Assembly: GCF_001523745.2 (NCBI RefSeq)
Contig: NZ_CP013387.1
Coordinates: forward strand, 2,604,001-2,668,000
DNA from: Burkholderia mayonis
GTDB taxonomy: Bacteria; Pseudomonadota; Gammaproteobacteria; Burkholderiales; Burkholderiaceae
DNA length: 64,000 nt
Direction of reading: 5' to 3'
The notes beneath the pieces were generated by a model. It did no database searches, had not been told where the DNA came from, and saw only the letters and a program-made list of their open reading frames with translations. A program made the translations under genes and the position numbers. Positions 20,640 through 30,003 of the stretch are shown one piece after another. Numbering within the stretch: the first letter of the stretch is position 1; every line of letters starts with the position of its first letter.

Positions 20640-21767
20640 ATGAACTCAGTCATCGCCCCCGGAAACGTTCCGTCCCACTCCGCCGCGCGCACCAGCCGGC
20701 TCATGTCGGCGCTCGCGCGGATCGTCGTCGCCGCGCTACTGCCGAAAATCGATCGCGCGGCCGACGCGTCGACGCGTCCGTTCGGCGCACCGGACATGCT
20801 CGTGCCGCACGTGCGCGAGAAGCGCTACGGGCTCACGCATTACGGCATCTTCTTTCCGAACCTGCCGGAGCCGCACCGGTACTGCAATGTGATGACGCTG
20901 CTCGGCGCGACGGGCAGCCTCGCGTTCGACAACGACTACCTGGTCGACGGCGATCCGCGCGATGTCGCGACGGTCCTGTCGTCGACGGCGGCGGACGACG
21001 CGCATCACTATCGCGCGTATTCGATCGGCCGCGAATGTGTCGTGCAGCGCGCGGACACGGTCGTCGCGTTCGGCGACGACCTGACGATCGCGGGCGCGTA
21101 CCCGCGCTACACGGTGAAAGCCGACTATGCGCACTTCGGCATGGACGTCGCGATCGACTGCACCGACATCGTCTCGTGGTTCGTCCACAACGTCGCATAC
21201 GACCATCTGAGCCTGCTCGCGAAGTGCTCGGGGACAATCCGCCACGGCGATCGCACGACGCCGATCGACACGCTGTGCACGTTCGAATACGCGCGGATGA
21301 CGACACCTCAAGCGTGGTTCGCGCAGCCGCTGAGCGAGCGCTGGAAGCTGCCGCTCGATTTCTTCACGTACCAGATCGTCAATCTCGACGACGGCGTCCA
21401 GTTGCTGCTGACCGAAGTCCGCGTGCTCGGCGAACAGGCGTTCAAGGGCATTCACCTGCGCGCGCTCGACGGCACGGCCGAGATTCACGAGCGCGGTGTC
21501 GCGTTCGTCATTGACGCGTATCGGCAGGAACTCGCGACGTCGCCGGACGGCAAGCGCATGCGGCTGCCGCATCGTCTGTCGTGGACCGCGCGCGACGACG
21601 CCGGCCGGCCGTGGCTCGATCTGTGCGGCACGATCGACAGTCCGTGGCGCTTCGGCCACGGGCGCGGCTACGTCGCCAGCTATCGCTTCGAAGGCAGCGT
21701 CAAAGGCCGCGCGCACAGCGGGCGCGGGTACATCGAATACGTCGACTGCGAAGTGTCGTACGACTGA
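20640..21767 (+). CDS. Uncharacterised 375-aa protein (DUF6670-like)
   Basis: A complete, well-formed coding region with steady amino-acid composition and no signal peptide. It has a short non-polar segment (SALARIVVAALLPK, about 22-35). The body is rich in Asp, His, Tyr and Arg (HYGIFFPNLPEPHRYCNVMT near 68; VDCEVSYD at the end) and looks like an all-beta lipocalin-type fold. I believe it belongs to DUF6670, but the function is unknown. In-frame ATG 20703 is an alternative start. Its neighbours (SRPBCC proteins, fatty-acid hydroxylase) suggest lipid or hydrophobic-ligand handling; that is inference only. Confidence 0.7.
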   Translation: MNSVIAPGNVPSHSAARTSRLMSALARIVVAALLPKIDRAADASTRPFGAPDMLVPHVREKRYGLTHYGIFFPNLPEPHRYCNVMTLLGATGSLAFDNDYLVDGDPRDVATVLSSTAADDAHHYRAYSIGRECVVQRADTVVAFGDDLTIAGAYPRYTVKADYAHFGMDVAIDCTDIVSWFVHNVAYDHLSLLAKCSGTIRHGDRTTPIDTLCTFEYARMTTPQAWFAQPLSERWKLPLDFFTYQIVNLDDGVQLLLTEVRVLGEQAFKGIHLRALDGTAEIHERGVAFVIDAYRQELATSPDGKRMRLPHRLSWTARDDAGRPWLDLCGTIDSPWRFGHGRGYVASYRFEGSVKGRAHSGRGYIEYVDCEVSYD

Positions 21768-21897
21768 TGCGCCGTCTCGCATCGACCGCGCCGAGCTTGC
21801 GATTGTGCTTGCGCTCGCGAGTGCGCGTTCGAACCGGATCGTACGCCGCTCGGCATCAGCGGCGGCGTTTCAGCCTCACCAACAGGGAGAAAAAAAC

Positions 21898-22506
21898 ATG
21901 GAGACTTCAGTCATTCGGCAACCGGCCGCGCAATCATCGGTCGCGCAGCGCATCATCATCGGTGCATTGATCGCAGGCCTCGGAATCTTCAGCGTCGGCG
22001 ATCACTTCTATCACGTGCGGAACGGCATCCTCTGGTACAACTGGGCGCCGCGGCTCGACGGTCAATCGCTGATCGTGTGGCCAATCTTCGTCGCAGGCAG
22101 CGCTGCGATCCTCGCTGCGACGCATCCGTTGACGAGCGGCACGACGCCGCCGCCGCTGCCGAAGCTCGTGTCGCTCGTCACCGTCACGCACCTCGTTTAT
22201 GGAGCGACCGGGCTGTTCGGCAACACGCATCCGTTCATGCTGTCGATCACGCTCGTCGCGCTCTGGATCGTGCGGATCGCCACCACGACCGACTATCGGA
22301 TGCGGATCGCCGTGCTGTCCGTCATCGTCGCCGCGACCGGGCCGCTGGCCGAAGGACTCGTGTCATGGCTCGGCCTGTTCGACTACAAGCTGCAGCAATT
22401 CGCACGCGTGCCGTACTGGCTGTTCGCCGCGTATCTGCACGCCGGTCCGCTCGCGTTCACGTTCGGCCGATGGGTCCGGAACGGGCGCCTCGGCGGCGCT
22501 GCGTGA
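21898..22506 (+). CDS. Multi-pass membrane protein of unknown function
   Basis: A 202-aa protein with about six hydrophobic helices (for example IIIGALIAGLGIFSVGDHFY near 18-37 and VWPIFVAGSAAILAATHPL near 60-78). The first helix ends GDHFYHVRNGILWYNWAPR. A strong AGGGAGA ribosome site lies upstream of ATG 21898. No family was recognised. It follows the 375-aa gene by 130 bp on the same strand. Confidence 0.75.
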   Translation: METSVIRQPAAQSSVAQRIIIGALIAGLGIFSVGDHFYHVRNGILWYNWAPRLDGQSLIVWPIFVAGSAAILAATHPLTSGTTPPPLPKLVSLVTVTHLVYGATGLFGNTHPFMLSITLVALWIVRIATTTDYRMRIAVLSVIVAATGPLAEGLVSWLGLFDYKLQQFARVPYWLFAAYLHAGPLAFTFGRWVRNGRLGGAA

Positions 22507-22828
22507 ACGCCGCGTCGGCACCGCCGCCGATGCGGTTCGCTGCGCCATGCGGCTCCCGGCTTCGGATTCGATCTCTCACGCCGCGACATTCGCATGCGCG
22601 GGTTTCCGAGGCCGCACGAACGCACGCGCGCGCCGCCCCGCGATACGGCCCCGCGCCGACACACGCAATCGCCCCGATTGACGCTGCCATTGATCAATGT
22701 CATCGTCATCACGTGCGCGACGAGACCGGCACTCGTGGTGCGCCGCAGCATCGACCGACACCCGTCAGAACGTTGCGCAGCACGACCGCATGCCGGCCGC
22801 CCCTCCATCCTCGACACGCGACATCCAC
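22507..22828. other. Gap with no convincing gene
   Basis: About 320 bp between the membrane-protein gene and the SRPBCC gene; nothing recognised. Confidence 0.4.
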
Positions 22829-23269
22829 ATGAAACAGCAACGCATAGAAATCGCCGAAGAGTTCGACGCTCCGGTTCAGCAGGTTTTCCGCTTCTTCAGC
22901 GAGCACGAGAATCTCGCGTCGATCTTCTCGCCCGCCAAGATCCGCCGGATCAGCGACGGCAAGCCGGCGCGCAACGGCGTCGGCTCCGCGCGCGAGATGC
23001 GCGTGCCCGGCGCGCCGTCGTTCGTCGAGACGGTGACCGCTTATCAGGAAAACGAACTGATCGAATACCGGATCACGCGCGGCAGCCCGCTGCGCGACCA
23101 TCTCGGCGTGATGCGTTTTCATCCGATCGACGAGCGCCGCACGTACTTTCATTACGTGATCACGTTCGAAGGCAAGGTGCCGCTCGTCGCGCCGATCGTC
23201 CGGCATGTGCTCGAAGGCAGCATTCGACGCGGCATCGGGAAGGCGCTGAGGCGGCAGTCCTGGGCGTGA
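22829..23269 (+). CDS. SRPBCC (START-like) family protein
   Basis: A 146-aa single-domain protein: IEIAEEFDAPVQQVFRFFSE (opening strand and helix), ENLASIFSPAKIRRISDGKP, NGVGSAREMRV, EYRITRGSPLRDHLGVMRFH, and a C-terminal amphipathic helix (VPLVAPIVRHVLEGSIRRGI). This is a coenzyme-Q-binding/polyketide-cyclase-like helix-grip fold that holds hydrophobic ligands. Next to it, on the opposite strand, is a fatty-acid hydroxylase carrying its own SRPBCC domain, so the pair may act on the same lipid. Confidence 0.85.
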   Translation: MKQQRIEIAEEFDAPVQQVFRFFSEHENLASIFSPAKIRRISDGKPARNGVGSAREMRVPGAPSFVETVTAYQENELIEYRITRGSPLRDHLGVMRFHPIDERRTYFHYVITFEGKVPLVAPIVRHVLEGSIRRGIGKALRRQSWA

Positions 23270-23381
23270 TCGCGCGACGGGCGTCGGCGTGCGCGGCGCA
23301 TTGGGCGCGCACGACGCGCACGGCGGCGTGCCGATGCGCGACGCGCCGATGAAAATCCGCGAACGAACGGGCGCGGCGCGC

Positions 23382-24509
23382 TCAACGTCGGGCGTCGCAC
23401 GCGTCTTCGTCTTCGAGCCGTCGCTTCAGGAGCGTCAGCGAATGCGCGGACTCGCATTCGACACGCTTGCGCATCACGAGCGCGTTCGCGAGCCGCAGCA
23501 GCGGATTCGGCGAGTGATATTGCAGCGTGCGAATGAAGCGCGCGCCCTGCGCGCCGTCGCGGCATTCGTAGGTCAGCAGGATGCGAAGATTGCCTTTCGC
23601 GTTGACGGCGCGCGCCTGCCAGATCGCGCCGGCCTCGTCGCGCAGGACGTCCCAGCGCAGATGGTCGACGCGCCCCGCGGCGCGCACGTCCTCTTCGAAG
23701 CGGCTGCCGGCCGCGAGCGGGCCCGTCGGGCCGTCGACGCGCAGCGACGACGGATGCCATTCCGGCCAGCACGCCGCGCTGCTCGCATAGGCGAGCACGT
23801 CGGCGGAGCGGCGTGCAATGTCGATCTCGTGCCGCATGAACGTCGAGAATTCGGCCTGCGGCTCTGCGTTCCAGCGCAACGTGCCGTGCAGCCAATCCAT
23901 CAACGGCAGGATGACGTCGAAGTTGCATGTCCGCATCAGCTCGTTGCGATGGTGGATCCGGTGCAGCGTGCGCATCTGCCGAATCCATGGCCACGTCGCG
24001 AGCGGATGCGTATCGGGCAGATGCTCGCACGCGTGAAGAAATTCGTAGAGCAGATAACCGCCGAGCATCGTGCTCGCGAACAGACCCGCAACGTTTGCAT
24101 CGATGCGGCTCGATACCGCATGCACGGCGAACAGGCCGACACTGAACACGACGATCAGCCAGGCCGGGAACAGGATCACGCGCCAGTCGCGCGCGTCGCG
24201 GTACGTCATCCGCTCGCTCGAGAAGAAGCTGTGGTGATCGCCCGTGTGACGCCGATAGAACATCGCGCCGAAGCGGCGCTTGAAGTGACCGACGTGTCGA
24301 TGAACCGTGAATTCGAGCCAGTTGAACAGCAGGAATGTGAACGGCACCGTCGCCCATTGAAACGCGCTCACGTGCGCGACGTCCTTCAGAAAGAACGCGA
24401 TCGCCGCGATCCCGTATGCGAGCACGAAACCGCCGTGCAGCCATGCGTTGTAGCGCGGGTGAACGTTCGCGCGGTAATGCGCGCGGAACGCATTCACGTC
24501 CTGGGTCAT
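23382..24509 (-). CDS. Fatty-acid hydroxylase-like membrane protein fused to an SRPBCC domain
   Basis: 375 aa. Residues 1-210 have four or five membrane helices and the His clusters of the fatty-acid hydroxylase / sterol desaturase superfamily: HRHVGH (70-75), HTGDHH (88-93) and HRIHH (183-187), which bind a di-iron centre. Residues about 228-375 form a START/SRPBCC domain (HEIDIARRSADVLAYASSAA, then VDHLRWDVLRDEAGAIWQAR). The combination suggests hydroxylation of a lipid held by the fused domain. ATG 24509 has AGGAGA upstream. Divergent from the LysR gene. Confidence 0.85.
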   Translation of the reverse strand: MTQDVNAFRAHYRANVHPRYNAWLHGGFVLAYGIAAIAFFLKDVAHVSAFQWATVPFTFLLFNWLEFTVHRHVGHFKRRFGAMFYRRHTGDHHSFFSSERMTYRDARDWRVILFPAWLIVVFSVGLFAVHAVSSRIDANVAGLFASTMLGGYLLYEFLHACEHLPDTHPLATWPWIRQMRTLHRIHHRNELMRTCNFDVILPLMDWLHGTLRWNAEPQAEFSTFMRHEIDIARRSADVLAYASSAACWPEWHPSSLRVDGPTGPLAAGSRFEEDVRAAGRVDHLRWDVLRDEAGAIWQARAVNAKGNLRILLTYECRDGAQGARFIRTLQYHSPNPLLRLANALVMRKRVECESAHSLTLLKRRLEDEDACDARR

Positions 24510-24588
24510 CGCGGTCTCCTGTCGTCCGGCGCGCGCGGCGCGTCCGAAGCGCGCCGGCTCGACCGCAGATTAGAGTAGCCTCGGCGAT

Positions 24589-24603
24589 TTCTCCAATGGA
24601 GAA
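24589..24603. promoter_or_regulatory. Candidate LysR operator between divergent genes
   Basis: A perfect 15-bp dyad, TTCTCCAATGGAGAA (T-N11-A class), lies 80 bp upstream of the hydroxylase start and 183 bp upstream of the LysR start. This fits autoregulation plus control of the hydroxylase gene. Confidence 0.55.
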
Positions 24604-24785
24604 TCGTGATTTGATTTATTCATCAATCTGATTTCGATCATGCGCCGCGCCGATATGTCGAACGATGCATTCGATTGCGAACGGAGATCGCCCGCGCCGA
24701 CGCGACGGCGCACGATGCGCCCGCGCCGCCGCACGTCCGGCGAGCGTTCCTGCCTCGGCGCGCGCACATTCCGGAGCGCCGACGA

Positions 24786-25721
24786 ATGATCCAGAATCTG
24801 CGACAACTGGACTTGAACCTGCTGCTCGTCTTCGACGCGCTGATGCAGGAGCAGAACCTGTCGCGCGCCGCGGTGCGGCTGCATATGAGCCAGCCGGCCG
24901 TCAGCAATGCGCTGACGCGGCTGCGCCAGCAGCTCGGCGAGCCGCTCTTCACGCGCACCGCGCGCGGGATGACGCCGACCGCGCAGGCGCGCGCGCTGTA
25001 CGAACCGGTGCGCCAAGCGCTGTACCTGCTGCAGATCGGGCTCGGCCCGCAGACCGATTTCGAGCTCGACACGCATCATCTGTTCCGGCTGTCGATGAAC
25101 GACTACGGACAAACCGTGCTGCTGCCCGATCTGCTCGCGCACATCAAGGCGCGCGCGCCGAACGTGATGCTGTCGGTGCAGAGCGACGATGCAGGCTCGA
25201 TTCCCGCCCAGCTGACGACGGGCACGCTCGATCTCGCGGTCGACTATCTGCATTTCGACAATCCCGAGCTCTGCTACGAGCCGCTGCACGAGGAGCTGCT
25301 CGTCGTCATCGGGCGCGCCGGTCATCCGGCGTTCGCGGGCGGGCTCGCGCTGCGCGGCTATGAAGAGAGCGGCCACGTGTCGATCCAGCCGCGCGACCGG
25401 CGCGGCTCGCCGCTCGAGATCGTGCTCGGCTCCGCGCGCGTGCGCCGCGTCGTGCATTTGCAGGTGCCGCACTATCTGACGATTCCCGCGCTCGTCGCGA
25501 AATCGGACTTGCTCGGCACGATTCCGCGTCGGCTCGCGGAAAGCTTCGCCGACGTCTATGCGCTGCAGATCGCGCCGCTGCCGATCGACATTCCGCCGAT
25601 ACAGGTGAGCCTCATCTGGCATCGGCAACAGGATGCACAGCCCGGCCTTCGCTGGCTGCGCGAGCAGATCGCGCACACGCATCGCGCGATCATCGCGGCG
25701 GCCGACGGCGTAGCGGCGTGA
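24786..25721 (+). CDS. LysR-family regulator (NodD/NahR/LeuO-like branch)
   Basis: 311 aa. The DNA-binding part starts MIQNLRQLDLNLLLVFDALM and continues HMSQPAVSNALTRLRQQLGE then PLFTRTARGMTPT, characteristic of the NodD/NahR branch. A complete effector domain follows. ATG 24786 fits the family N-terminus; the frame open from 24675 is low complexity. It diverges from the fatty-acid hydroxylase fusion. Its stop is 9 bases before the CTAG target duplication of the composite transposon. Confidence 0.92.
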   Translation: MIQNLRQLDLNLLLVFDALMQEQNLSRAAVRLHMSQPAVSNALTRLRQQLGEPLFTRTARGMTPTAQARALYEPVRQALYLLQIGLGPQTDFELDTHHLFRLSMNDYGQTVLLPDLLAHIKARAPNVMLSVQSDDAGSIPAQLTTGTLDLAVDYLHFDNPELCYEPLHEELLVVIGRAGHPAFAGGLALRGYEESGHVSIQPRDRRGSPLEIVLGSARVRRVVHLQVPHYLTIPALVAKSDLLGTIPRRLAESFADVYALQIAPLPIDIPPIQVSLIWHRQQDAQPGLRWLREQIAHTHRAIIAAADGVAA

Positions 25722-25731
25722 GAAGCGCGTC
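25722..25731. terminator. Left half of an ancestral convergent terminator, split by the transposon
   Basis: GAAGCGCG just after the LysR stop pairs with CGCGCTTC at 31963-31970. With the transposon and one CTAG removed, the two arms form a roughly 9-bp stem with a 17-base loop between two convergent genes. Confidence 0.5.
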
Positions 25732-25734
25732 TAG

Positions 25735-26669
25735 GGAAACGCTGATTAATTCGCCGCCCGTTCGGCTTGTAGATGAAGCAGCGCAGAACTTTCCGGATAG
25801 CGAAACAAATCCGCGCTCATTTCGGTGAATTTGACTCGTCCACGAGCCTGCCTGTTCGCATTTTTCACACGCATGACGGACTGCTCCCATGAACCGATCG
25901 CAACCGATTTCGCGCAATCACCAGATTCGCCACAGCGAACAGGCTCAACAGTTGCGCCGTGTTCTTGGCCAAGCCCTTGTATCGAGTCTTGCGATGGTGA
26001 AACAGGTTCTTGACGATATGGAACGGATGCTCGACCCGCGAACGGATCTGCGCCTTGGTTCGTTCGACCGCGACCACCAGGTCCTTCAGCGGCCCTTCCT
26101 GCCTCGCTTTGATCTTTCCGCGCTTGGCCGCGACGTGCCACGTCACGGTCTTGCCTTTCATTTCGTCGCGCTTGTCTACGCCAATGTAGCCCGCGTCGGC
26201 GAACGCCTGCTCTTCATGCCCGTGCAGCAGGGCATGCGCTTGCGACACATCCGACACGTTGGCCGCCGTGCCAACCACACTGTGGATCAGGCCCGAACGG
26301 CGTCCACGCCAATGTGGGCTTTCATGTCAAAGTGCCATTCGTTGCCCTTCTTCGTTTGATGCATGTCCGGGTCACGGCTCTTCCCGGCGTTCTTGGTCGA
26401 TGGCGGCGCTTCGATGATCGTCGCATCAACCAGCGTGCCTTCCTTCATCAGCAGTCCTCGATTGCTGACAGCAAGCGCTGCCACGGCACGATCTTCTCCA
26501 TCTCGGCCAAGAAGCGCTCGCGCCTCGTCACGCGCTTCTTGCCTGCAATTTCCGCTTCCGCGAAGCCGATCTGCCTCTTCATCGTCGTGGGTCCGTTCCG
26601 TGAGCTGTCTTCTATAACGTCCTCGGCTACGTCAGCGATGACCGCCGAGCTTCATTAATCAGCGTTTCC
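25735..26669 (-). mobile_element. IS5-family insertion sequence, copy 1 (internally deleted)
   Basis: Ends are inverted repeats GGAAACGCTGATTAAT. The element reads on the minus strand. It differs from copy 2 at one base that I could find (26519 C here, equivalent to 31163), giving Glu instead of Gln in the transposase N-terminus. A full IS5 relative with this transposase would be about 1.2 kb, so some 250 bp are missing. Confidence 0.9.
25865..26582 (-). pseudogene. IS5-family transposase remnant (copy 1)
   Basis: The N-terminal piece ([20 protein letters not shown], then [19 protein letters not shown]) ends at a stop. The DDE core ([40 protein letters not shown]) is in a second frame. The C-terminal part (VVGTAANVSDVSQAHALLHG, RSRVEHPFHIVKNLFHH) is in a third. 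About 80 residues before VDATI are missing compared with IS5 transposases. It cannot make a normal transposase. Confidence 0.88.
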
Positions 26670-26670
26670 C

Positions 26671-27090
26671 TTAGCGATGAGATATCTTCGACTGTATCGG
26701 AAGCGTGGCGTCCCGCAACCGAACGGTGTCGGCGTATTGCTGGAAGTGGACTACCCGGCCGTCACGCAAGGTCCAGATATGACAGGCTTGTGCGTCAAGC
26801 GCGCGACCGGTTCGGCGATGTATGCCTGTATATCGTGCCTCGACCACCACCGTTTCTCCACAGGCATGGAGCCGTATCAACTGGATCGCAAATGTTTGCC
26901 AGTCATCTGGTATCCGATCGAGAAGGTTCTGTTTTATGGCGGACGAACCGTGCCATGACCGCTCGTTCGAGTACGGACTACTTTCTGCCTCGTTCCACGT
27001 GATCGATGGATCGAAGAGATCAAGCAAGGCCGAGACGTCCCCGTCCGCAAGGTAACGGTAAGCAGTTTTAACGGTATCCATTTCAGTCAT
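26671..27090 (-). CDS. SnoaL-like / NTF2-fold protein of the transposon cassette
   Basis: 139 aa: DTVKTAYRYLADGDVSALLD (opening helix), DPSITWNEAESSPY, and HIWTLRDGRVVHFQQYADTV near residue 107, the pattern of ketosteroid-isomerase-like SnoaL proteins that act as cyclases, hydratases or decoys in natural-product pathways. Start ATG 27090 follows AAGGCGG; Met4 is an alternative. The stop TAA lies one base from the IS end, so the last residues may have been set by the insertion. Last gene of the four-gene operon. Confidence 0.8.
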   Translation of the reverse strand: MTEMDTVKTAYRYLADGDVSALLDLFDPSITWNEAESSPYSNERSWHGSSAIKQNLLDRIPDDWQTFAIQLIRLHACGETVVVEARYTGIHRRTGRALDAQACHIWTLRDGRVVHFQQYADTVRLRDATLPIQSKISHR

Positions 27091-27222
27091 ATTTCACCGC
27101 CTTCTATCTGATCTTTTGAGAATATTGTGTCTGAATTCGGATATGGAGCGAGCGATTTATCCAATAGCTCGGTATCCGGAATTTGTACGCCCGTGGCGGG
27201 GCGCCGGATGCCGAGCGCTTGC

Positions 27223-28545
27223 TCACACGGGGGCCATGACGCTCGCATGCGGTAACGCATATGGCGGGATCTGATATCCGGGAACCGCTGACCTGTCCCC
27301 GTCTGAAGTCGACAACGACACATCCGAGACAGGAGACGAAAGGGCATCGGGTAGCGGATGAGTATCACCGAATTGCGCGAGGAATCGATCCGTCTTCGCC
27401 GAATCTTCGGAGATTTCTTGTAACTCGCTCAGCTCGTCGCGAGTGCGAATTCTCATTTCGGCAGTTTGACAGACGAAATTGAAATAGCGTTCGTAGTCGT
27501 CGAGGCGGGCTGCACGATATGCGTCCAAGGCCTGATCGAGTGACATTTCGCCCTGTAGCCCCTGATCGACGTATCCGCTGATCAATTCAGCGTCCCGAAA
27601 AGCATGTGTGATACCCATGGCAGTTACTTGGTCCTTAAAACTACCTGCATCGCCGAGGAGTGCCCAGCCTCCGCCGATATTCTTCCTCTGAAACGCCGGC
27701 ATGGTACCGCATGCCTTGAAGGGCTCCTCGCGCCTGCCACGGCGGATCATTTCCGCAGTTTCCGGATCACAGAATTCGTATGTTCTGAAGAAATTCCCTT
27801 CCGGATCGCGACGGAATTCATCCCACCAGGCACTTGGCCCATACGTCAGCACCATGTGCGTGCCGTCTGATGTCGGGAATATTGCTGTTCCAAGGCGCCC
27901 GCGGTTGCGTATGGTTAACTCGTCCTTGTCGATGCCGGAGAAGTATCCGAAATAGGCAAACGTTGAATTTGATCGATAGTCAGTGGTTTCGGCACCAACA
28001 GACTTTGCAAATTGTGAGAAGCGCCCGTCCGCGCCGATGACCAGGCGCGCGTTCGCCTGAATCTGTGTGCCTTGCTCGGTTACGGCATGAATGCCCGTAA
28101 TCGCACCGTTATCGACTACCGGGCGGGTAAAAGTAACGCGTTCCCGGACGTCGGCACCAGCCGACACCGCCGCCTTGACCAGTTCGTGATCGAGAAGAAG
28201 GCGTCTCGGTCCGCAATAGATGTTTGTCGCGCCGTTTGCATCGCCGTGCACTTTTTGAAAGCGTTGTTCAATATCCTGAAGCGGGATCGAGCCGAACATC
28301 CTAATGCCCTCGATTACCACTTCCATATGTGTGAAGTGGGGAGTTCGGTTCAAAATCGGGTCCGCGATGCCCCAGCGTTTTAGATAAGATACTCCCCGAG
28401 GCCAGATGAAATGGGTCGACAGCGTATCGCGCGGGAATTGTTTCCGGTCGATGAGCAGCACTTTGTGTCCCTGGCGCGCGAGGTGCATAGCGGTAGGCGC
28501 ACCAGATACGCTAGCGCCGATGACGACGACATCGAACTGTTCCAT
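27223..28545 (-). CDS. FAD-dependent monooxygenase of the transposon cassette
   Basis: 440 aa, group A flavoprotein monooxygenase / geranylgeranyl-reductase-like fold. The dinucleotide site is VVVIGASVSGAPTAMHL (residues 6-22; GxSxSG variant). The DG motif is IGADGRFSQFAKSVG, and the second FAD motif GWALLGDAGSFKDQVTAMGI. The halogenase motif WxWxIP was not seen, so hydroxylation or oxidation is more likely than chlorination. ATG 28545 has CAGGAGAAG upstream. The gene begins 24 bp after the alpha-oxoamine synthase stop, so the two are co-transcribed. Confidence 0.88.
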   Translation of the reverse strand: MEQFDVVVIGASVSGAPTAMHLARQGHKVLLIDRKQFPRDTLSTHFIWPRGVSYLKRWGIADPILNRTPHFTHMEVVIEGIRMFGSIPLQDIEQRFQKVHGDANGATNIYCGPRRLLLDHELVKAAVSAGADVRERVTFTRPVVDNGAITGIHAVTEQGTQIQANARLVIGADGRFSQFAKSVGAETTDYRSNSTFAYFGYFSGIDKDELTIRNRGRLGTAIFPTSDGTHMVLTYGPSAWWDEFRRDPEGNFFRTYEFCDPETAEMIRRGRREEPFKACGTMPAFQRKNIGGGWALLGDAGSFKDQVTAMGITHAFRDAELISGYVDQGLQGEMSLDQALDAYRAARLDDYERYFNFVCQTAEMRIRTRDELSELQEISEDSAKTDRFLAQFGDTHPLPDALSSPVSDVSLSTSDGDRSAVPGYQIPPYALPHASVMAPV

Positions 28546-28569
28546 AGCTTCTCCTGTATTCGGCGCGGA

Positions 28570-29913
28570 TCATTCGTTCACGACCGATTGGGGTTGAGTT
28601 TCGAACAGTCCATGCTTGACGGCGAGATCGGCGAGCAAATCGACGGTGCGGTCGATCTGCTCGCGGGTGTGTCTGACATTCACGATGAATCGGATACGGC
28701 CGTCGTTTTCCGCTACCATCGGATAGGCGACCGGAACCGAAAACACGCCGTTCTTATACAGATCGAAGCATATCTTCAGCAGCTTCCCAGTATCCGATAT
28801 ATAGATCGGGACAATCGGAGTCTGACTGTCTCTCAGATCGAAACCAACGTTCTGCAATCGAGAGCGCATGTAACGATTTTTCTCATGCAACTCGCGAGCG
28901 ATGCCAGGTTCCGTTTCGATTACTTCGAGCGCAGCCAGCACGGCCGCAGCGTCCGCTGGCGTGAAGCAGGCCTGAAATGCATACGTGTTGGCGCTCCACT
29001 GGAAATACGAAGTGAAGCGGCGCTCCGTTGCGATGAAGCCACCGATCGAGGCGGTCGCCTTCGAAAAGGTGGACGCGATGAAATCGACTTGAGCGGTAAC
29101 GCCTTCCTGATCACAAAGTCCTCGTCCTGCTTCACCGTAAATGCCGAAGGAATGGGCTTCGTCGATGTACAGTAAAAAATCATAGCGCTGCTTCAACGCG
29201 ACCACTTCTGCGAGTGGACAAATATCGCCGCTCATCGAATATGCTGACTCAACGACCACAACGATCTTGCCCGCGCATTCCCGTTTCGAAATTTCGAGTT
29301 TCCGTTGCAGATCATCGACGGAATTGTGCTGAAAGGAGATCCAGCGCCTAGTTGGCGACAGGCGAATGCCATCACGGATGGAAGCGTGCGATTCATCGTC
29401 GATCAGCACATGATCGTTTTCTTGGCACAGCGCTGCCAGCGCACCCATATTTGCAGTGAACCCGGTCGGGAAGAGCATGACAGATTCCTTTCCTAGCCAG
29501 TGCTGCAACTTGGTTTCGATTTTGCGGTGCAGCACGTTCATGCCGCCAGAGATCGCCGATGTTCCGCATCCGGTGCCCATCCGGCGAACCGCGTTGACGA
29601 CTTCCTCGACTACTTTCGGGTGGCGATTCAGTCCAAGGTAAAGATTGGTCGACCAGATTGAACAATCGTGCGGAGTTTCGTCCAACGAGGTTGCGATGGG
29701 AGCCGAGGCGTCGCTACCTAAGCAGGAAAACGAGTCGAAACTGTATATACCTTCGCGCAATTGCTTCCGTCGCAGCGCGTCCATCTGCTCGGCAATAATG
29801 TCGACATCTCGAATACCAGAACGCTTGAGATGCATCATCAATGTTCCAGTGGTATTTTTATAGATATCGTTCTGACCTGGTAAGTCCGAAGCAAAGTCGC
29901 CAATGATGCTCAT
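28570..29913 (-). CDS. Alpha-oxoamine synthase (PLP enzyme) of the transposon cassette
   Basis: 447 aa. Fold-type I PLP enzymes of this family (BioF, Kbl, HemA, SPT, CqsA, LqsA) condense an acyl-CoA or acyl-ACP with an amino acid, losing CO2, to give an alpha-amino ketone. Active-site residues are in place: His176 in DDESHASIRDG, Asp251 and His254 in YIDEAHSFGIYGEAGRG, and the PLP Lys285 in ASTFSKATASIGGF. The roughly 45-residue N-terminal extension is longer than in BioF. No biotin, heme or threonine-pathway genes are adjacent, so a secondary-metabolite or signal role is inferred. Confidence 0.9.
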   Translation of the reverse strand: MSIIGDFASDLPGQNDIYKNTTGTLMMHLKRSGIRDVDIIAEQMDALRRKQLREGIYSFDSFSCLGSDASAPIATSLDETPHDCSIWSTNLYLGLNRHPKVVEEVVNAVRRMGTGCGTSAISGGMNVLHRKIETKLQHWLGKESVMLFPTGFTANMGALAALCQENDHVLIDDESHASIRDGIRLSPTRRWISFQHNSVDDLQRKLEISKRECAGKIVVVVESAYSMSGDICPLAEVVALKQRYDFLLYIDEAHSFGIYGEAGRGLCDQEGVTAQVDFIASTFSKATASIGGFIATERRFTSYFQWSANTYAFQACFTPADAAAVLAALEVIETEPGIARELHEKNRYMRSRLQNVGFDLRDSQTPIVPIYISDTGKLLKICFDLYKNGVFSVPVAYPMVAENDGRIRFIVNVRHTREQIDRTVDLLADLAVKHGLFETQPQSVVNE

Positions 29914-30003
29914 AGTGGTTTCCAGAGGGATAGATAAATACTGATATCATTGGCCATGAAGGAGGCGGTAATAAACTGAAAATGCGATAAGGTTTGGCGA
30001 TTT

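Noticed and set aside
27223..28545. Flavin-dependent halogenase
   Set aside because: The overall fold is similar but the WxWxIP halogenase motif was not found.
28570..29913. Biotin synthesis gene bioF
   Set aside because: The fold is right, but the N-terminal extension, transposon context and absence of bio genes argue for a specialised alpha-oxoamine synthase.
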